This document shows positions 23,019 through 32,110 of a DNA stretch of 34,648 nucleotides, piece after piece. The translations under genes and the position numbers were made by a program. The first letter of the stretch is position 1, and every line of letters starts with the position of its first letter. The notes under the pieces were generated by a model. It was given only the letters and a program-made list of their open reading frames with translations. It was not told where the DNA came from and ran no database searches. The stretch spans positions 1 to 34,648 of the forward strand of contig JAGXGP010000023.1 in NCBI GenBank assembly GCA_024636775.1, read 5' to 3'. This stretch comes from Hydrogenophilales bacterium (GTDB lineage: Bacteria > Pseudomonadota > Gammaproteobacteria > Burkholderiales > Thiobacillaceae).

Positions 23019-23229
23019 CGTCCGTTCGGCGCGTAAACCGACAAAAGTGTTGGAAACTCAACGCACTCTTGCAGTTAATAGCCATTCGGCGAGTTCGATC
23101 GGTTTGTAAATCCGTAAGCCTGTAAGCCTGAAGCGGCGCTGGCTACATCCATCCTGTGCATTGAACATTGATGGGCATGCATTTTGCTGAAGATAACGCA
23201 TTCATCAGCGTTGATCATAAGGGAATGTC

Positions 23230-24003
23230 ATGCGATTACTTCCAATTGTGGCCGGACTGCTTGCATGCAGTTTGTCCTTGCAGGCCTCGGCTTACACCAT
23301 TGATGCGAATCTGGTCGACTGGGGCGTGGCCCGTACCGGGAGTGTTACGGATTGGACGCCAAACACATCAGTCAAGGCCTGGGCCGTTGAAGATCAGACT
23401 GGAGGCCTCGGCACCAGGCTTTCACCGGGTTACGGCGGGCAGGCTTACGATGTCGAAGCCCTGTACGTGGATTACGATGCGCAGTTTCTGTATCTGGCCA
23501 TGGTGACCGGGCACAACCCGCTGACGCCCAATGTTGGTAACAGCTTTGCACCGGGCGATTTCGCGATCGACTTCGGTCGCAACGGAACTTTTGAATTTGG
23601 TCTCGAAACCACCGGTAGTAATGGAAAAACGCGGGGCGGGCTGTACGCCGTTACTCAGTGGGGTGCAGGATTGTGGGGCGCATCGAACGAAGGCCCGACC
23701 TCGATTTTGGCGGGCAATCTGCTGGGCTTGGGTGAGGTGGCCTACACTACAACCGGCGTCACCAACATGGGCGTCTATGCTGCTGACCAGCATTTTTTCT
23801 ATGAAGCGCGCATTCCGGTCGCCCTGTTCGGCTCCTATTGGGGGGCAGGTGACTTCGACGTGTTCTGGACCATGAACTGCGCGAATGATTCCTTGAAAGT
23901 CGACCCCGTCCCGGGCGCCAGCATCCCTGAGCCAGGGACGCTGGCATTGCTGCCACTGGGCTTGTTGGGCATGACCTGGTTCTCGCGCCGCCGTCGTGCT
24001 TGA
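23230..24003 (+). CDS. PEP-CTERM sorting domain protein
   Basis: A 257-aa exported protein. The signal peptide (residues 1-21) ends ASA. The mature part contains DANLVDWGV, DQTGG, LSPGYGGQAYDVEALYV and FAIDFGRNGTFEFGLE, a beta-sandwich-like pattern found in a recurrent group of PEP-CTERM proteins. The C-terminus is the canonical tripartite sorting signal: PEP at 233-235, a hydrophobic helix (LALLPLGLLGMTWF) and a basic tail (SRRRRA). Such proteins are processed by an exosortase in bacteria making extracellular polysaccharide. None is in this window. AAGGGAA precedes the ATG. The gene's stop directly abuts the stop of the convergent pseudogene. Confidence 0.92.
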   Translation: MRLLPIVAGLLACSLSLQASAYTIDANLVDWGVARTGSVTDWTPNTSVKAWAVEDQTGGLGTRLSPGYGGQAYDVEALYVDYDAQFLYLAMVTGHNPLTPNVGNSFAPGDFAIDFGRNGTFEFGLETTGSNGKTRGGLYAVTQWGAGLWGASNEGPTSILAGNLLGLGEVAYTTTGVTNMGVYAADQHFFYEARIPVALFGSYWGAGDFDVFWTMNCANDSLKVDPVPGASIPEPGTLALLPLGLLGMTWFSRRRRA

Positions 24004-25160
24004 TCAGCGGCTCAGGATGCCGTTGATGCGTGCGATGGCCTCCGCTAGGCGCGGCAGCGGCTGGGTATAGGCGATCCGCAGAAAGTGTTGCGGTTGATGC
24101 TGGCCAAAATCTAGGCCAGGGGCCACCGCCACACCCCTCTGTTCCAGCAGGACCTGAGCAAACTGGAAGCTGTCGTTGGTATGTGCGCGGCAGTTCGCAT
24201 AAAGATAAAACGCACCGTGCGGTTGCATGGGTATTACAAACCCCTGCTCATGCATTGCAGGCAGCAGGAAATCGCGGCGGGCGCAACTCGTTTTTTCTGG
24301 TTTCAAGCTCACCCAGCGTGGCGGTCGTGAAGGCTGCCAGCGCCGCACGTTGCGCCGGTTTGGATGCCGCCAAAAACAGATTCTGCGCCAACTGTTCCAG
24401 CGCGGGCATGGCCCAGGTGGGCGCGGCCAGCCAGCCCAGGCGCCAGCCGGTCATTAAAAAATACTTCGAAAAGCTATTGATGATAAATACGTCGTCCCAG
24501 CGTGCTGTGCTGTGCTCGGGGCCGTCATAGGTGAGTGCCAGGTAGATCTCGTCGACAATCATTGCGACGTCTTGCTCGTGGCACCAGTCGTGTATACGTG
24601 CGAGTTCGCTGGCGGGTATGGCAGTTCCTGTGGGATTGGATGGGCTGGCAATCAGCACAACACGGGTAGCCGGTATGGCATGGTGCTTGATGTGTTCGAG
24701 GGTGAGTTGAAAGCCGCTATCTGCCTCAACCGGAATTGTGACTGCGTGGGCATTGCAAAACTGCACAAAATGGATAACCGGGGTCAGCCATCAGTACTTC
24801 GTCGCCGGGCCCGGCCAATAGGCCGAGTGCGAGCAGCAGAGCGCCTGACGCGCCAAGGGGCACCACGATTTGTGCTGGGTCGACCGTCGCCTGCCAGCGC
24901 GTGGCATAAAATCCGGCAATGGCCTCGCGCAGGGCGGGTAAGCCGAGTGCGCTGGTGTAGTGGGTGTGTCCGGCGCGTAGTGCTGCGATCCCGGCTTCGA
25001 TGATGGGTTCGGGTGTGGCGAAATCGGGCTCGCCGATTTCGAGATGGATGATGTCGTGACCAGCAGCTTCGAGCACTTACGCTCGCGCCAGAATGGCCAT
25101 GACGTGGAAGGGCGCAATGCCTTCCATTCGTGCTGCAATTCGGTGTTCAAACGGGCTCAT
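24004..25160 (-). pseudogene. class I/II PLP-dependent aminotransferase, pseudogene with three lesions
   Basis: Three pieces in different frames together make one fold-type I aminotransferase. (1) From ATG 25160 the frame reads MSPFEHRIAARMEGI and hits TAA at 25077-25079, then continues VLEAAGHDIIHLEIGEPDF. (2) After MADPGYP, near 24775, the frame shifts; an 11-bp loss would restore the usual DPGYPCNRHFV. The next piece holds SNPTGT and the PLP lysine in NSFSKYFLMTGWRLGW. (3) Near 24276-24284 a second shift (one extra C or two bases lost) leads into RRDFLLPAMHEQGF and the normal end. Undoing the lesions gives about 388-389 codons, the normal family length. The gene follows mtfA by 5 nt. Confidence 0.9.
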
Positions 25161-25165
25161 GGTCC

Positions 25166-25927
25166 TTAACCCTTACCCAGTGGGTTCTGACGATAGAACA
25201 GTTGCAACTGCCGGTAAATCGCCGGATATTCCTGATTGATTACCTGCGGTGTCTCGAAAAACACTTCGGTGAGCACCGCAAAAAATTCGGCGGGATCCGT
25301 GGTGGCGTAGGGATCGATCGCCGTGTCCTCTCCCGCATCGACACGCGCAGACAGGTCAGCATAGGCCGTACTGAAATCGCGTGCCCAGGCGGTGGTATCC
25401 ATGCCGCGATGCAAGGGGGGATACCCATTGGCGTCGCCGTTCAGCATGTCGAGCTTGTGGGCGAATTCATGCAGCACAACGTTGACACCGTCGGCCTCTC
25501 CGCTTGCTTCCACACTTGCGACTGACAACACAAGCGGCCCGCCGTGCCACGCTTCGCCCGCCAGAATGTCGCGCGAACGGTGCACCACGCCGGCCTCATC
25601 CATTTCCTCGCGCTGATGCAGAAATGCGTCGGGGTAAAGAATGATCTCGCTCCAACCGCGATAACTGTCTTCGTCAAGGTTGAGTGTCAACAAGCAGGCC
25701 TGCAATGCGATCAAAAGCGGGATGGCATCGTCGACGTCTGCATCACCTGCAGCAGAAAAAGCCTTGTCATGGATGAACAGACTGGCAGATTCACGTAGAC
25801 GCATCCGTTCGGTTTTATCTAGGCCATGCAGGATCGGCAGCCTGGCGATTGCTGCGTCGAACGCACGAACCGGGATGAGGTGCCGCCTGAGAATGCGAGC
25901 GCGCCACCAACGGCTAAACCAGTTCAC
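25166..25927 (-). CDS. mtfA: MtfA-like zinc peptidase (M90 family)
   Basis: A 253-aa protein of the MtfA/YeeI family. The zinc-peptidase motif HEFAHKLD is at 153-160, with the probable third ligand in EFFAVLTEVFF (about E214). The N-terminal MNWFSRWWRARILRR is basic and aromatic, without a signal peptide. In E. coli MtfA is an aminopeptidase-like enzyme that also binds the glucose repressor Mlc. That partner is not known here. The gene sits 16 nt downstream of rmuC and 5 nt upstream of the dead aminotransferase gene, and is probably co-transcribed with both. Confidence 0.92.
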   Translation of the reverse strand: MNWFSRWWRARILRRHLIPVRAFDAAIARLPILHGLDKTERMRLRESASLFIHDKAFSAAGDADVDDAIPLLIALQACLLTLNLDEDSYRGWSEIILYPDAFLHQREEMDEAGVVHRSRDILAGEAWHGGPLVLSVASVEASGEADGVNVVLHEFAHKLDMLNGDANGYPPLHRGMDTTAWARDFSTAYADLSARVDAGEDTAIDPYATTDPAEFFAVLTEVFFETPQVINQEYPAIYRQLQLFYRQNPLGKG

Positions 25928-25943
25928 CTCGGCCAGCCCATGC

Positions 25944-27236
25944 TTACTCGTCAGCGTCGAGCAGACGCGCCGGGTCGGCGTCCGGGTGGTCGAGTTCGAC
26001 CCGCTCGATCTGCTGGAAGCGGCGGTTGATCTTGTCGCTTGAAATGCGTACTTCGCTCACATCCTTGTTGGCCTGCTCGATGTGGGTGGCGAGTTTCTTC
26101 ATACGCTCGTCGAAGCGGGAAAAATCCTTTGCCAGTTTGCTGAGTTCGTCCTTGATGACATGCGCCATGCGCCGCGTTTCCGAATCGCGGATGACCGCCC
26201 GCGCAGTATTCAGAACTGCCATCAGCGTGGTTGGCGAGGTCAGCCATACGCGTTTTTTCTGCGCGTGTTCGACCAGATCGGGATGGTAGGCGTGGATCTC
26301 CGCAAATACGGCTTCGGCCGGCAGGAACATCACTGCGCCGTCCGAAGTTTCGCCGGAAACGATATATTTCGCGGCGATATCGTCGACGTGTTTTTTAACA
26401 TCGGCTTTGAACTGCCGCCGTGCTGCGTCACGTTCAGCCTGCTGGAGACTATCGTCGAACATGCGGCGGTAGTTTTCCAGCGGAAACTTGGAGTCGACGC
26501 ACACCGAACCGGTGGGCTCGGGCAGGATCAGCACACAGTCGACGCGTGCGCCGCTTTTCAGCGTGTGCTGAAAGGCATAGGCGTCGGGCGGCAGGCTGTT
26601 CCGCACCAGCGCTTCCAGCTGAACCTCGCCGAATGCGCCGCGTGAACGCTTGTCGCCCAATATCTCCTGCAGCGACACGACATTGGTGGCCAGGCTTTCG
26701 ATTTTTTTCTGCGCTTCGTCGATGACTGCCAAGCGCGTCATCACCGAAGTGAAGGTCTCGTTGGTTTTCTTGAAGCCTTCGTCGAGCCGTTCGGCTACTT
26801 TCCCGGAAATTTCGTTGAGCCGGCCGTCGACCGTTTGTGACAACTGCTGCACGCGCTCGCTAAATTGCGTGGTCATGCCCTTGAGGGTGTCCTGCATCAG
26901 ACTTTGCTCGGCGCGTCCCTGTTCGATCAGTTTTTCCAGCATCACGGTCTGGAACTGGCCAAACTGACCGGTGACCGTTTCGCGTGTTTCCGCCAGCCGC
27001 TCGGTCTGTGCAACCTGGAGGGCCGAAAGCTGGGTTTGCATGCGATCCGATTGCTGTGACAGCCCTGTGTGAAGGTCGGTCAACACGGCACGATGGTGGG
27101 CTTCCATGTCCTGCGTCAGCAGCGCGGGCAGCCCACTTTGTTCTCGTCGCAACGCATTGATGCGCAACACCAGGATAACTGTCACGAGGATAAGGAGGGC
27201 CAGACCAACGAGGAGGCCGATTTCGAGAGGACGCAT
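25944..27236 (-). CDS. rmuC: DNA recombination protein RmuC
   Basis: A 430-aa protein with an N-terminal membrane anchor (MRPLEIGLLVGLALLILVTV), a long coiled coil rich in Gln and Leu (about 30-200), then the RmuC nuclease-like domain. This domain has LGDKRSRGAFGEVQLE, VDSKFPLENYRR, AVFAEIHAYHPDLVEHA and VWLTSPTTLMAVLNTAR. RmuC limits inversions at short repeats in E. coli. I start at the ATG at 27236; the longer frame to 27278 would run through the typA terminator. TAAAAT lies just upstream and may be its -10 box. Confidence 0.92.
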   Translation of the reverse strand: MRPLEIGLLVGLALLILVTVILVLRINALRREQSGLPALLTQDMEAHHRAVLTDLHTGLSQQSDRMQTQLSALQVAQTERLAETRETVTGQFGQFQTVMLEKLIEQGRAEQSLMQDTLKGMTTQFSERVQQLSQTVDGRLNEISGKVAERLDEGFKKTNETFTSVMTRLAVIDEAQKKIESLATNVVSLQEILGDKRSRGAFGEVQLEALVRNSLPPDAYAFQHTLKSGARVDCVLILPEPTGSVCVDSKFPLENYRRMFDDSLQQAERDAARRQFKADVKKHVDDIAAKYIVSGETSDGAVMFLPAEAVFAEIHAYHPDLVEHAQKKRVWLTSPTTLMAVLNTARAVIRDSETRRMAHVIKDELSKLAKDFSRFDERMKKLATHIEQANKDVSEVRISSDKINRRFQQIERVELDHPDADPARLLDADE

Positions 27237-27263
27237 GGGGGTGATTTTACCTGTGTCACGCAT

Positions 27264-27291
27264 AAAAAAACCCGGCACAAGGCCGGGTTTT
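27264..27291 (-). terminator. Rho-independent terminator after typA
   Basis: On the minus strand the stem AAAACCCGGC/GCCGGGTTTT (27282-27291 with 27267-27276) has a 5-nt loop, followed by a T-run (A-run 27264-27270 on plus). It lies between the typA stop and the rmuC start and separates the two transcripts. Confidence 0.92.
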
Positions 27292-27328
27292 CCAGTAAGC
27301 CTGAACCGGCTTGAGGCCGGGGTTCAGC

Positions 27329-29161
27329 TTAAGCTGACGTACGTCCCGCACGCTTGCGCTCGTGTTCCTGCAAGAAGCGCTTGCGGATGCGGATCGATTT
27401 CGGCGTGAGTTCAACCAGTTCGTCGTCGTCGATGAACTCCACTGCGGATTCCAGCGTCAACTTGATGGGCGTAGTCAGGCGCACGGCTTCGTCAGTGCCG
27501 GAGGAGCGCACGTTGGTGAGCTGTTTGCCCTTGATCGGGTTGACCACCAGGTCGTTGTCGCGGCTGTGGATGCCGATGATCATGCCTTCGTACAGTTTGT
27601 CGCCGGGGGAGACGAACATGCGGCCGCGGTCTTCCAGTTTCCACAGTGCATAGGCGACGGCTTCGCCGTTGTCCTGGCTGACCAGCACGCCGTTGTGGCG
27701 GCCGGGCAGGTCGGCCTTCACCGGGCCGTAGTCGTCGAACACGTGGCTCATCAGGCCGGTGCCGCGCGTCATGGTCATGAAGTCGGACTGGAAGCCGATC
27801 AGTCCGCGTGCCGGAATGTGGTACTCCAGGCGGGTGCGGCCCTGGCCGTCGGATTCCATGTTGGTGAGTTCGCCACGGCGGCGGCCGATCTCTTCCATAA
27901 TCGTACCCTGGGTGTCGTCTTCGAGGTCGATGGTGAGGTTTTCATACGGCTCGCACTTTTCGCCGTTGATTTCCTTGTACACGACGCGCGGTTTGCCCAC
28001 GGCCATTTCGAAGCCTTCGCGACGCATGTTTTCCAGCAGGATGGTGAGGTGCAGTTCGCCACGACCGGAGACGCGGAACACATCGGCGTCGCCGGTCTCG
28101 TCGACGCGCAGGGCGACGTTGACCAGCAGTTCTTTCTTCAGGCGCTCGCGGATTTGGCGGCTGGTGACGAACTTGCCTTCGGTGCCGGCCAGCGGGGAAG
28201 CGTTAACCATGAAGTCCATGTTCAGGGTGGGTTCGTCCACCGGCATCACGGGCAGGCCCACCGGGTTTTCGCGGTCGCAGATGGTGACGCCGATGCCGAT
28301 GTCGTCCAGACCCGAAATGATGATGATGTCGCCGGCTTCGGCTTCCTCCACCGGTACGCGGTCCAGGCCTTTGAAGCCAAGCACCTGGTTGATGCGGCCG
28401 CTGGCGACCTGTTCTTCGTGGTTCATTACCACCACCGACATGCCGGGCTTGATGCGGCCGTTCAGTACGCGACCGACGCCGAGACGACCGGTGTAGGTCG
28501 AATAGTCGAGCGCTGCGATTTGCAATTGCAGCGGCGCATCGGGCGAGCCGGGTGGGGTGGGGACGTGTGCAATCACGGTGTCGAACAGGGTCGTCATGTT
28601 GTCGGCCGAACCGCCTTCCGAGGGTGCGTCCTTCAGATCAAGACAGGCCCAGCCATTGAGGCCCGACGCGTAGATGATGGGAAAGTCGAGCTGCTCATCG
28701 GTGGCGTGGAGTTTGTCGAACAGATCGAAGGTTTGATCAACGACCCAGTTCGGACGCGCACCCGGACGGTCCACTTTGTTAATCACAACAATCGGCTTCA
28801 AGCCCAGTGCCAGCGCTTTTTTGGTCACGAAGCGCGTCTGCGGCATCGGGCCTTCGACCGCGTCAACCAGTAGCACTACGCCATCGACCATGCCGAGCAC
28901 GCGCTCGACTTCACCGCCGAAGTCGGCGTGGCCGGGAGTGTCGACGATGTTGATGTGGTATTCGCCATACATGATGGCGGTGTTTTTCGCCAGAATGGTG
29001 ATCCCGCGTTCTCGCTCCAGATCGTTGGAGTCCATGACCCGCTCGTCAACTGCCTGGTTGTCGCGGAACGTGCCGGATTGTTTGAGCAGCTGGTCGACCA
29101 ACGTGGTTTTGCCGTGGTCGACGTGCGCGATGATGGCGATATTACGGAGCTTGCGGGACAT
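27329..29161 (-). CDS. typA: ribosome-associated GTPase TypA/BipA
   Basis: A 610-aa translational GTPase. G1 is AHVDHGKT at residues 12-19, G2 the RGITI region, G3 DTPGH and G4 NKVD. EF-G-like domains III and V and the TypA-specific C-terminal domain follow (GQLKxxGTDE-like segment [19 protein letters not shown]). TypA binds the 70S ribosome and helps 50S assembly under stress and cold. Full length with all motifs. An extended -10 promoter lies about 30 nt upstream and a terminator closes the unit, so it is probably monocistronic. The long reading frame on the opposite strand is an artefact of its GC-rich codons. Confidence 0.97.
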   Translation of the reverse strand: MSRKLRNIAIIAHVDHGKTTLVDQLLKQSGTFRDNQAVDERVMDSNDLERERGITILAKNTAIMYGEYHINIVDTPGHADFGGEVERVLGMVDGVVLLVDAVEGPMPQTRFVTKKALALGLKPIVVINKVDRPGARPNWVVDQTFDLFDKLHATDEQLDFPIIYASGLNGWACLDLKDAPSEGGSADNMTTLFDTVIAHVPTPPGSPDAPLQLQIAALDYSTYTGRLGVGRVLNGRIKPGMSVVVMNHEEQVASGRINQVLGFKGLDRVPVEEAEAGDIIIISGLDDIGIGVTICDRENPVGLPVMPVDEPTLNMDFMVNASPLAGTEGKFVTSRQIRERLKKELLVNVALRVDETGDADVFRVSGRGELHLTILLENMRREGFEMAVGKPRVVYKEINGEKCEPYENLTIDLEDDTQGTIMEEIGRRRGELTNMESDGQGRTRLEYHIPARGLIGFQSDFMTMTRGTGLMSHVFDDYGPVKADLPGRHNGVLVSQDNGEAVAYALWKLEDRGRMFVSPGDKLYEGMIIGIHSRDNDLVVNPIKGKQLTNVRSSGTDEAVRLTTPIKLTLESAVEFIDDDELVELTPKSIRIRKRFLQEHERKRAGRTSA

Positions 29162-29190
29162 GATGGGATGCCGATTGCGGGAAACCCAGC

Positions 29191-29199
29191 ATTATATCA
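29191..29199 (-). promoter_or_regulatory. extended -10 promoter of typA
   Basis: On the minus strand TGA-TATAAT gives a perfect -10 hexamer with the upstream TGn extension. Transcription would start near 29184, about 23 nt before the ATG. The -35 region is weak, as is normal for extended -10 promoters. It lies in the 52-nt gap after the preceding gene. Confidence 0.65.
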
Positions 29200-29213
29200 T
29201 GGTTGTATATCCC

Positions 29214-30470
29214 TTATTGGGTCAGCGGATGTATGGCAAGGCGCGAGTCGATGCGGGCGATGATTTTTTGATAGCGGGGGCTGCCAACCGGACCAAAGCG
29301 GCGCTCAAATTCGGCTTGGGGCATGAATTCCGGCAGATTTCGAAAGTCCGGCAACAAGTCTGCATCGCTGCGTGCTGTGGCTAGTTTCTGCTGGATACGT
29401 ACGGCGGAATCTCCGGTAGCCAACTCTCCAAGCCTGACGCCGGCATGATTGGCGGCCAGGTCAGTAAAGCTGAAGCCGGAGCCTTTGGTGGCATCTTCTT
29501 CTTCCTTGATCAGGCCAATCGCGTTGGCCATCCGGCTGCTGCCATTGACAGTGAGCGCGGCTGAAATCATGAAGTGTTCAGCAAAGTCACGCCGCGCATG
29601 CAGGGACAGCAGCACGCGCGGTGCACGGCGGATTGATTTGCTGTCGCTTTCCAGCAGGCGGGTCAAGCTGATGCCTGACAGATAAGCGGCGACAGCAGTG
29701 AGCGCGGCACGGTTTTCTTCGGCGGCATTTTTGCCAAGTGCGCTGGCATGGGCAAACAGCGGCGCAATCACCTGCACCAGCGGCACTGTGCTGCCTTGCG
29801 GGTAGCGTTTCACCAGCGCATCAAGTTGTCCCGCATACGCAATCATGCGTGCCTGGTCCTCTGGCGCGATCAGGAGGTCGGCGCTTTTGCGTTCGATCCG
29901 GGTCAGAAGTTCGGGTTGCCAGCGATAATCCAGCGTGGCCTGGTTTTCTCTGAAACTCACCTTGGAAAAGGCGTCAACCAGGGCCGCATAGGTTGGATCA
30001 CGCCGTAGCCAGGTATGGATCAAGCGGGCTGTCCAGTCAGCGAGGAAGCCTGGCAGGGGCAAGTTGCCTAGTTGCAGGCTCTGAATTCGAATTCCACCTG
30101 GCACATCTGCGACTTCGGCAGTGATGTTGAGGAAGCGTCCAAAGGGGTTTGTCGGCATCGTGAGCGTGGCGGTGAGCGTGGCCAGGCCGGGCGTCATCTC
30201 AGCGGCAATGCCGCTGACACGGCGTAGTTCGACCGCGTAATTCAGCAATCGATTGAGTTCGGTTTCGTCCAGCTGGATGCTGTACACCACATCCGGTGTC
30301 TTGCTGCGCGGGTCGTGTTTCTGAAATAGCGACTTGATCCACGCGAGGTCGGTGCGATGAAATTCGGCGGGGGGTTCGATCGCTGGTTTGTTTTCCAGCA
30401 TTAACCAGGGCAGCACGGTAAACGCACCCAGCACAGCAAGCAGCACACTCCAGCCTATGAGTCGTTTCAT
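29214..30470 (-). CDS. conserved hypothetical membrane-anchored protein (418 aa)
   Basis: The N-terminus is a single hydrophobic segment (about 5-26, [20 protein letters not shown]), an uncleaved anchor or signal peptide. The rest looks periplasmic. Motifs include [40 protein letters not shown] and, near the C-terminus, [19 protein letters not shown] and [18 protein letters not shown] know this pattern only as an uncharacterised betaproteobacterial-type protein and can name no function. The gene starts 4 nt after the truncated haemoglobin stop, so the two are co-translated. The tail [17 protein letters not shown] could suggest a cell-wall or protein-processing role, but this is speculation. 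Confidence 0.8.
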   Translation of the reverse strand: MKRLIGWSVLLAVLGAFTVLPWLMLENKPAIEPPAEFHRTDLAWIKSLFQKHDPRSKTPDVVYSIQLDETELNRLLNYAVELRRVSGIAAEMTPGLATLTATLTMPTNPFGRFLNITAEVADVPGGIRIQSLQLGNLPLPGFLADWTARLIHTWLRRDPTYAALVDAFSKVSFRENQATLDYRWQPELLTRIERKSADLLIAPEDQARMIAYAGQLDALVKRYPQGSTVPLVQVIAPLFAHASALGKNAAEENRAALTAVAAYLSGISLTRLLESDSKSIRRAPRVLLSLHARRDFAEHFMISAALTVNGSSRMANAIGLIKEEEDATKGSGFSFTDLAANHAGVRLGELATGDSAVRIQQKLATARSDADLLPDFRNLPEFMPQAEFERRFGPVGSPRYQKIIARIDSRLAIHPLTQ

Positions 30471-30474
30471 CTTG

Positions 30475-30855
30475 TTATTGTTGCTGATTCCGCATGAAAT
30501 CGGCGGTTTTGAAAAAAGCGGCAGTCAGTTCCTGTTGCATAGTTGCGTCCACTCCGACGTCCTGCATGGCACGCACCATGCAGCCCATCCATTGATCGCG
30601 TTCGGATTCGCCGATGGTGAAGGGCATATGGCGACGTCGCAGGAAAGGATGGCCGAAACGGTCGGTGTATTCAGGCGGACCGCCGGACCAGCCGCTTAGA
30701 AACCAGGCGAGCTTGTTACGCGACTCGGTCAGGTCTTCAGGATGCAATTTGCGGATGCCGTAGTAGTCAGGGTCTTCGTCCATCAGGTCATAGAAGCGGT
30801 CGACTATTTTGCGGAGGACTTCACCACCACCCAGACGTTCGTAATGGGTTTGCAT
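30475..30855 (-). CDS. group 2 truncated haemoglobin
   Basis: A 126-aa globin of the trHbO (group II) type. The proximal heme ligand is His76 in the conserved RRRHMPF, and the group II marker Trp (G8) is W89 in RDQWMGCM. The N-terminal YERLGGGEVLRKIVDRFY is the usual helix A-B pattern. Such proteins bind oxygen or nitric oxide, or manage redox stress; the ligand is not predictable. It lies 18 nt after purT and 4 nt before the hypothetical membrane-anchored gene. Complete length for this family. Confidence 0.94.
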   Translation of the reverse strand: MQTHYERLGGGEVLRKIVDRFYDLMDEDPDYYGIRKLHPEDLTESRNKLAWFLSGWSGGPPEYTDRFGHPFLRRRHMPFTIGESERDQWMGCMVRAMQDVGVDATMQQELTAAFFKTADFMRNQQQ

Positions 30856-30873
30856 GATTTGATTATGAAATGC

Positions 30874-32070
30874 CTAAATTTTCACGGGTTTGACGGTTAC
30901 TGCCGCGGCTTTGGCTCGCGTGCGAGCTTCGGCTATGGTATCAGCGGTGGCCAGTGCCACACCCATGCGCCGCCGAACAAAAGCTTCCGGCTTGCCGAAT
31001 AGCCGTAGATCGATCCCTGGCATGCGCATCGCTTCATCAATGCCTTCATAAGCAATACCGCTTGCGTCCATGCCACCGTAGATCACTGCCGATGCGCCGG
31101 GTTCGCGCAGCGACACGTCGACCGGCAAGCCGAGAATCGCGCGCGCGTGCAGTTCGAATTCATTCTGGCGCTGCGTGGCCATGGTGACCATACCGGTGTC
31201 ATGCGGTCGTGGGCTGACTTCGGAAAACCATACGGTGTCGCCCTTGACGAACAATTCCACGCCAAACAGACCACGTCCGCCAAGGTTGCCGGTGACTGCA
31301 GCAGCAATCTCCTGTGCGCGCTTCAGCGCGGCGTCGGACATCGGTTGCGGTTGCCATGACTCGACGTAATCGCCTTTTACCTGCATATGCCCGATGGGCT
31401 CGCAAAAGTGCGTTTCCACCCGGCCTGAACTGTCGAGTGCGCGTACGGTCAGCAGGGTGATTTCGTAATCGAAGTCGATCACCCCCTCTACAATGACGCG
31501 CCCTTTGTCCACCCGGCCGCCACTGGCTGCAAAGTCCCATGCGGCTTGCAATTGGTTCGCTTCGTCTACCCTTGACTGGCCCTTGCCAGACGACGACATC
31601 ACCGGTTTGATGATGACCGGGAACCCCAGCTTGTCGGCTGCGGCCGTCATCTCGACCAGACTATTGGCGAACACATACGGCGAGGTCGGCAGCCCCAGGG
31701 TCTCGGCGGCCAGCCGGCGGATACCTTCGCGGTTCATGGTGAGATTGGTGGCACGTGCGGTGGGGATAACTTCGGCCAGTCCGTCGGCTTCTATTTCCAG
31801 CAGGGTTTCAGTGGCGATGGCTTCAATTTCCGGCACCACCCAATGCGGCTTCTCCGCTTCGATCAGTGCGCGCAAGGCTGCAGCGTCGCTCATGTCGATC
31901 ACGTGTGCGCGATGCGCAACCTGATGACCTGGCGCGTTAGCGTAGCGGTCCACCGCGATGACTTCCACGCCCAGGCGTTGCAGCGCAATGATGACTTCTT
32001 TGCCGAGTTCACCTGCACCCAGGAGCATGACGCGGGTGGCAGAGGGGGAGAGTGGCGTGCCGATGCGCAT
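30874..32070 (-). CDS. purT: formate-dependent phosphoribosylglycinamide formyltransferase 2
   Basis: A 398-aa ATP-grasp enzyme that makes formyl-GAR from formate, ATP and GAR, the third step of purine synthesis in species that use formate. The N-terminus [23 protein letters not shown] is the nucleotide-fold start. The centre has [12 protein letters not shown] (ATP-grasp) and [17 protein letters not shown]. The conserved [16 protein letters not shown] and the C-terminal [18 protein letters not shown] complete it. Full length. The next gene upstream, the PLD lipoprotein, ends 40 nt away, so purT may share its transcript. Confidence 0.96.
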   Translation of the reverse strand: MRIGTPLSPSATRVMLLGAGELGKEVIIALQRLGVEVIAVDRYANAPGHQVAHRAHVIDMSDAAALRALIEAEKPHWVVPEIEAIATETLLEIEADGLAEVIPTARATNLTMNREGIRRLAAETLGLPTSPYVFANSLVEMTAAADKLGFPVIIKPVMSSSGKGQSRVDEANQLQAAWDFAASGGRVDKGRVIVEGVIDFDYEITLLTVRALDSSGRVETHFCEPIGHMQVKGDYVESWQPQPMSDAALKRAQEIAAAVTGNLGGRGLFGVELFVKGDTVWFSEVSPRPHDTGMVTMATQRQNEFELHARAILGLPVDVSLREPGASAVIYGGMDASGIAYEGIDEAMRMPGIDLRLFGKPEAFVRRRMGVALATADTIAEARTRAKAAAVTVKPVKI

Positions 32071-32110
32071 AGTGGCGATCTGGAATGGAAAGATGAAATC
32101 TTACCGTGCC

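Noticed and set aside
23114-23129. Tandem GTAAGCCT octamer before the PEP-CTERM gene
   Set aside because: It is too short and without matching promoter elements; likely chance.
27237-27278. Longer RmuC start
   Set aside because: It would place coding sequence inside the typA terminator region, and the ATG at 27236 begins directly with the membrane anchor typical of RmuC.
27362-28873. Long 503-codon open frame opposite typA
   Set aside because: It is fully antisense to an intact, highly conserved GTPase gene and its translation is repetitive in Val, His, Asp and Gly, as expected from the reverse of biased codons.
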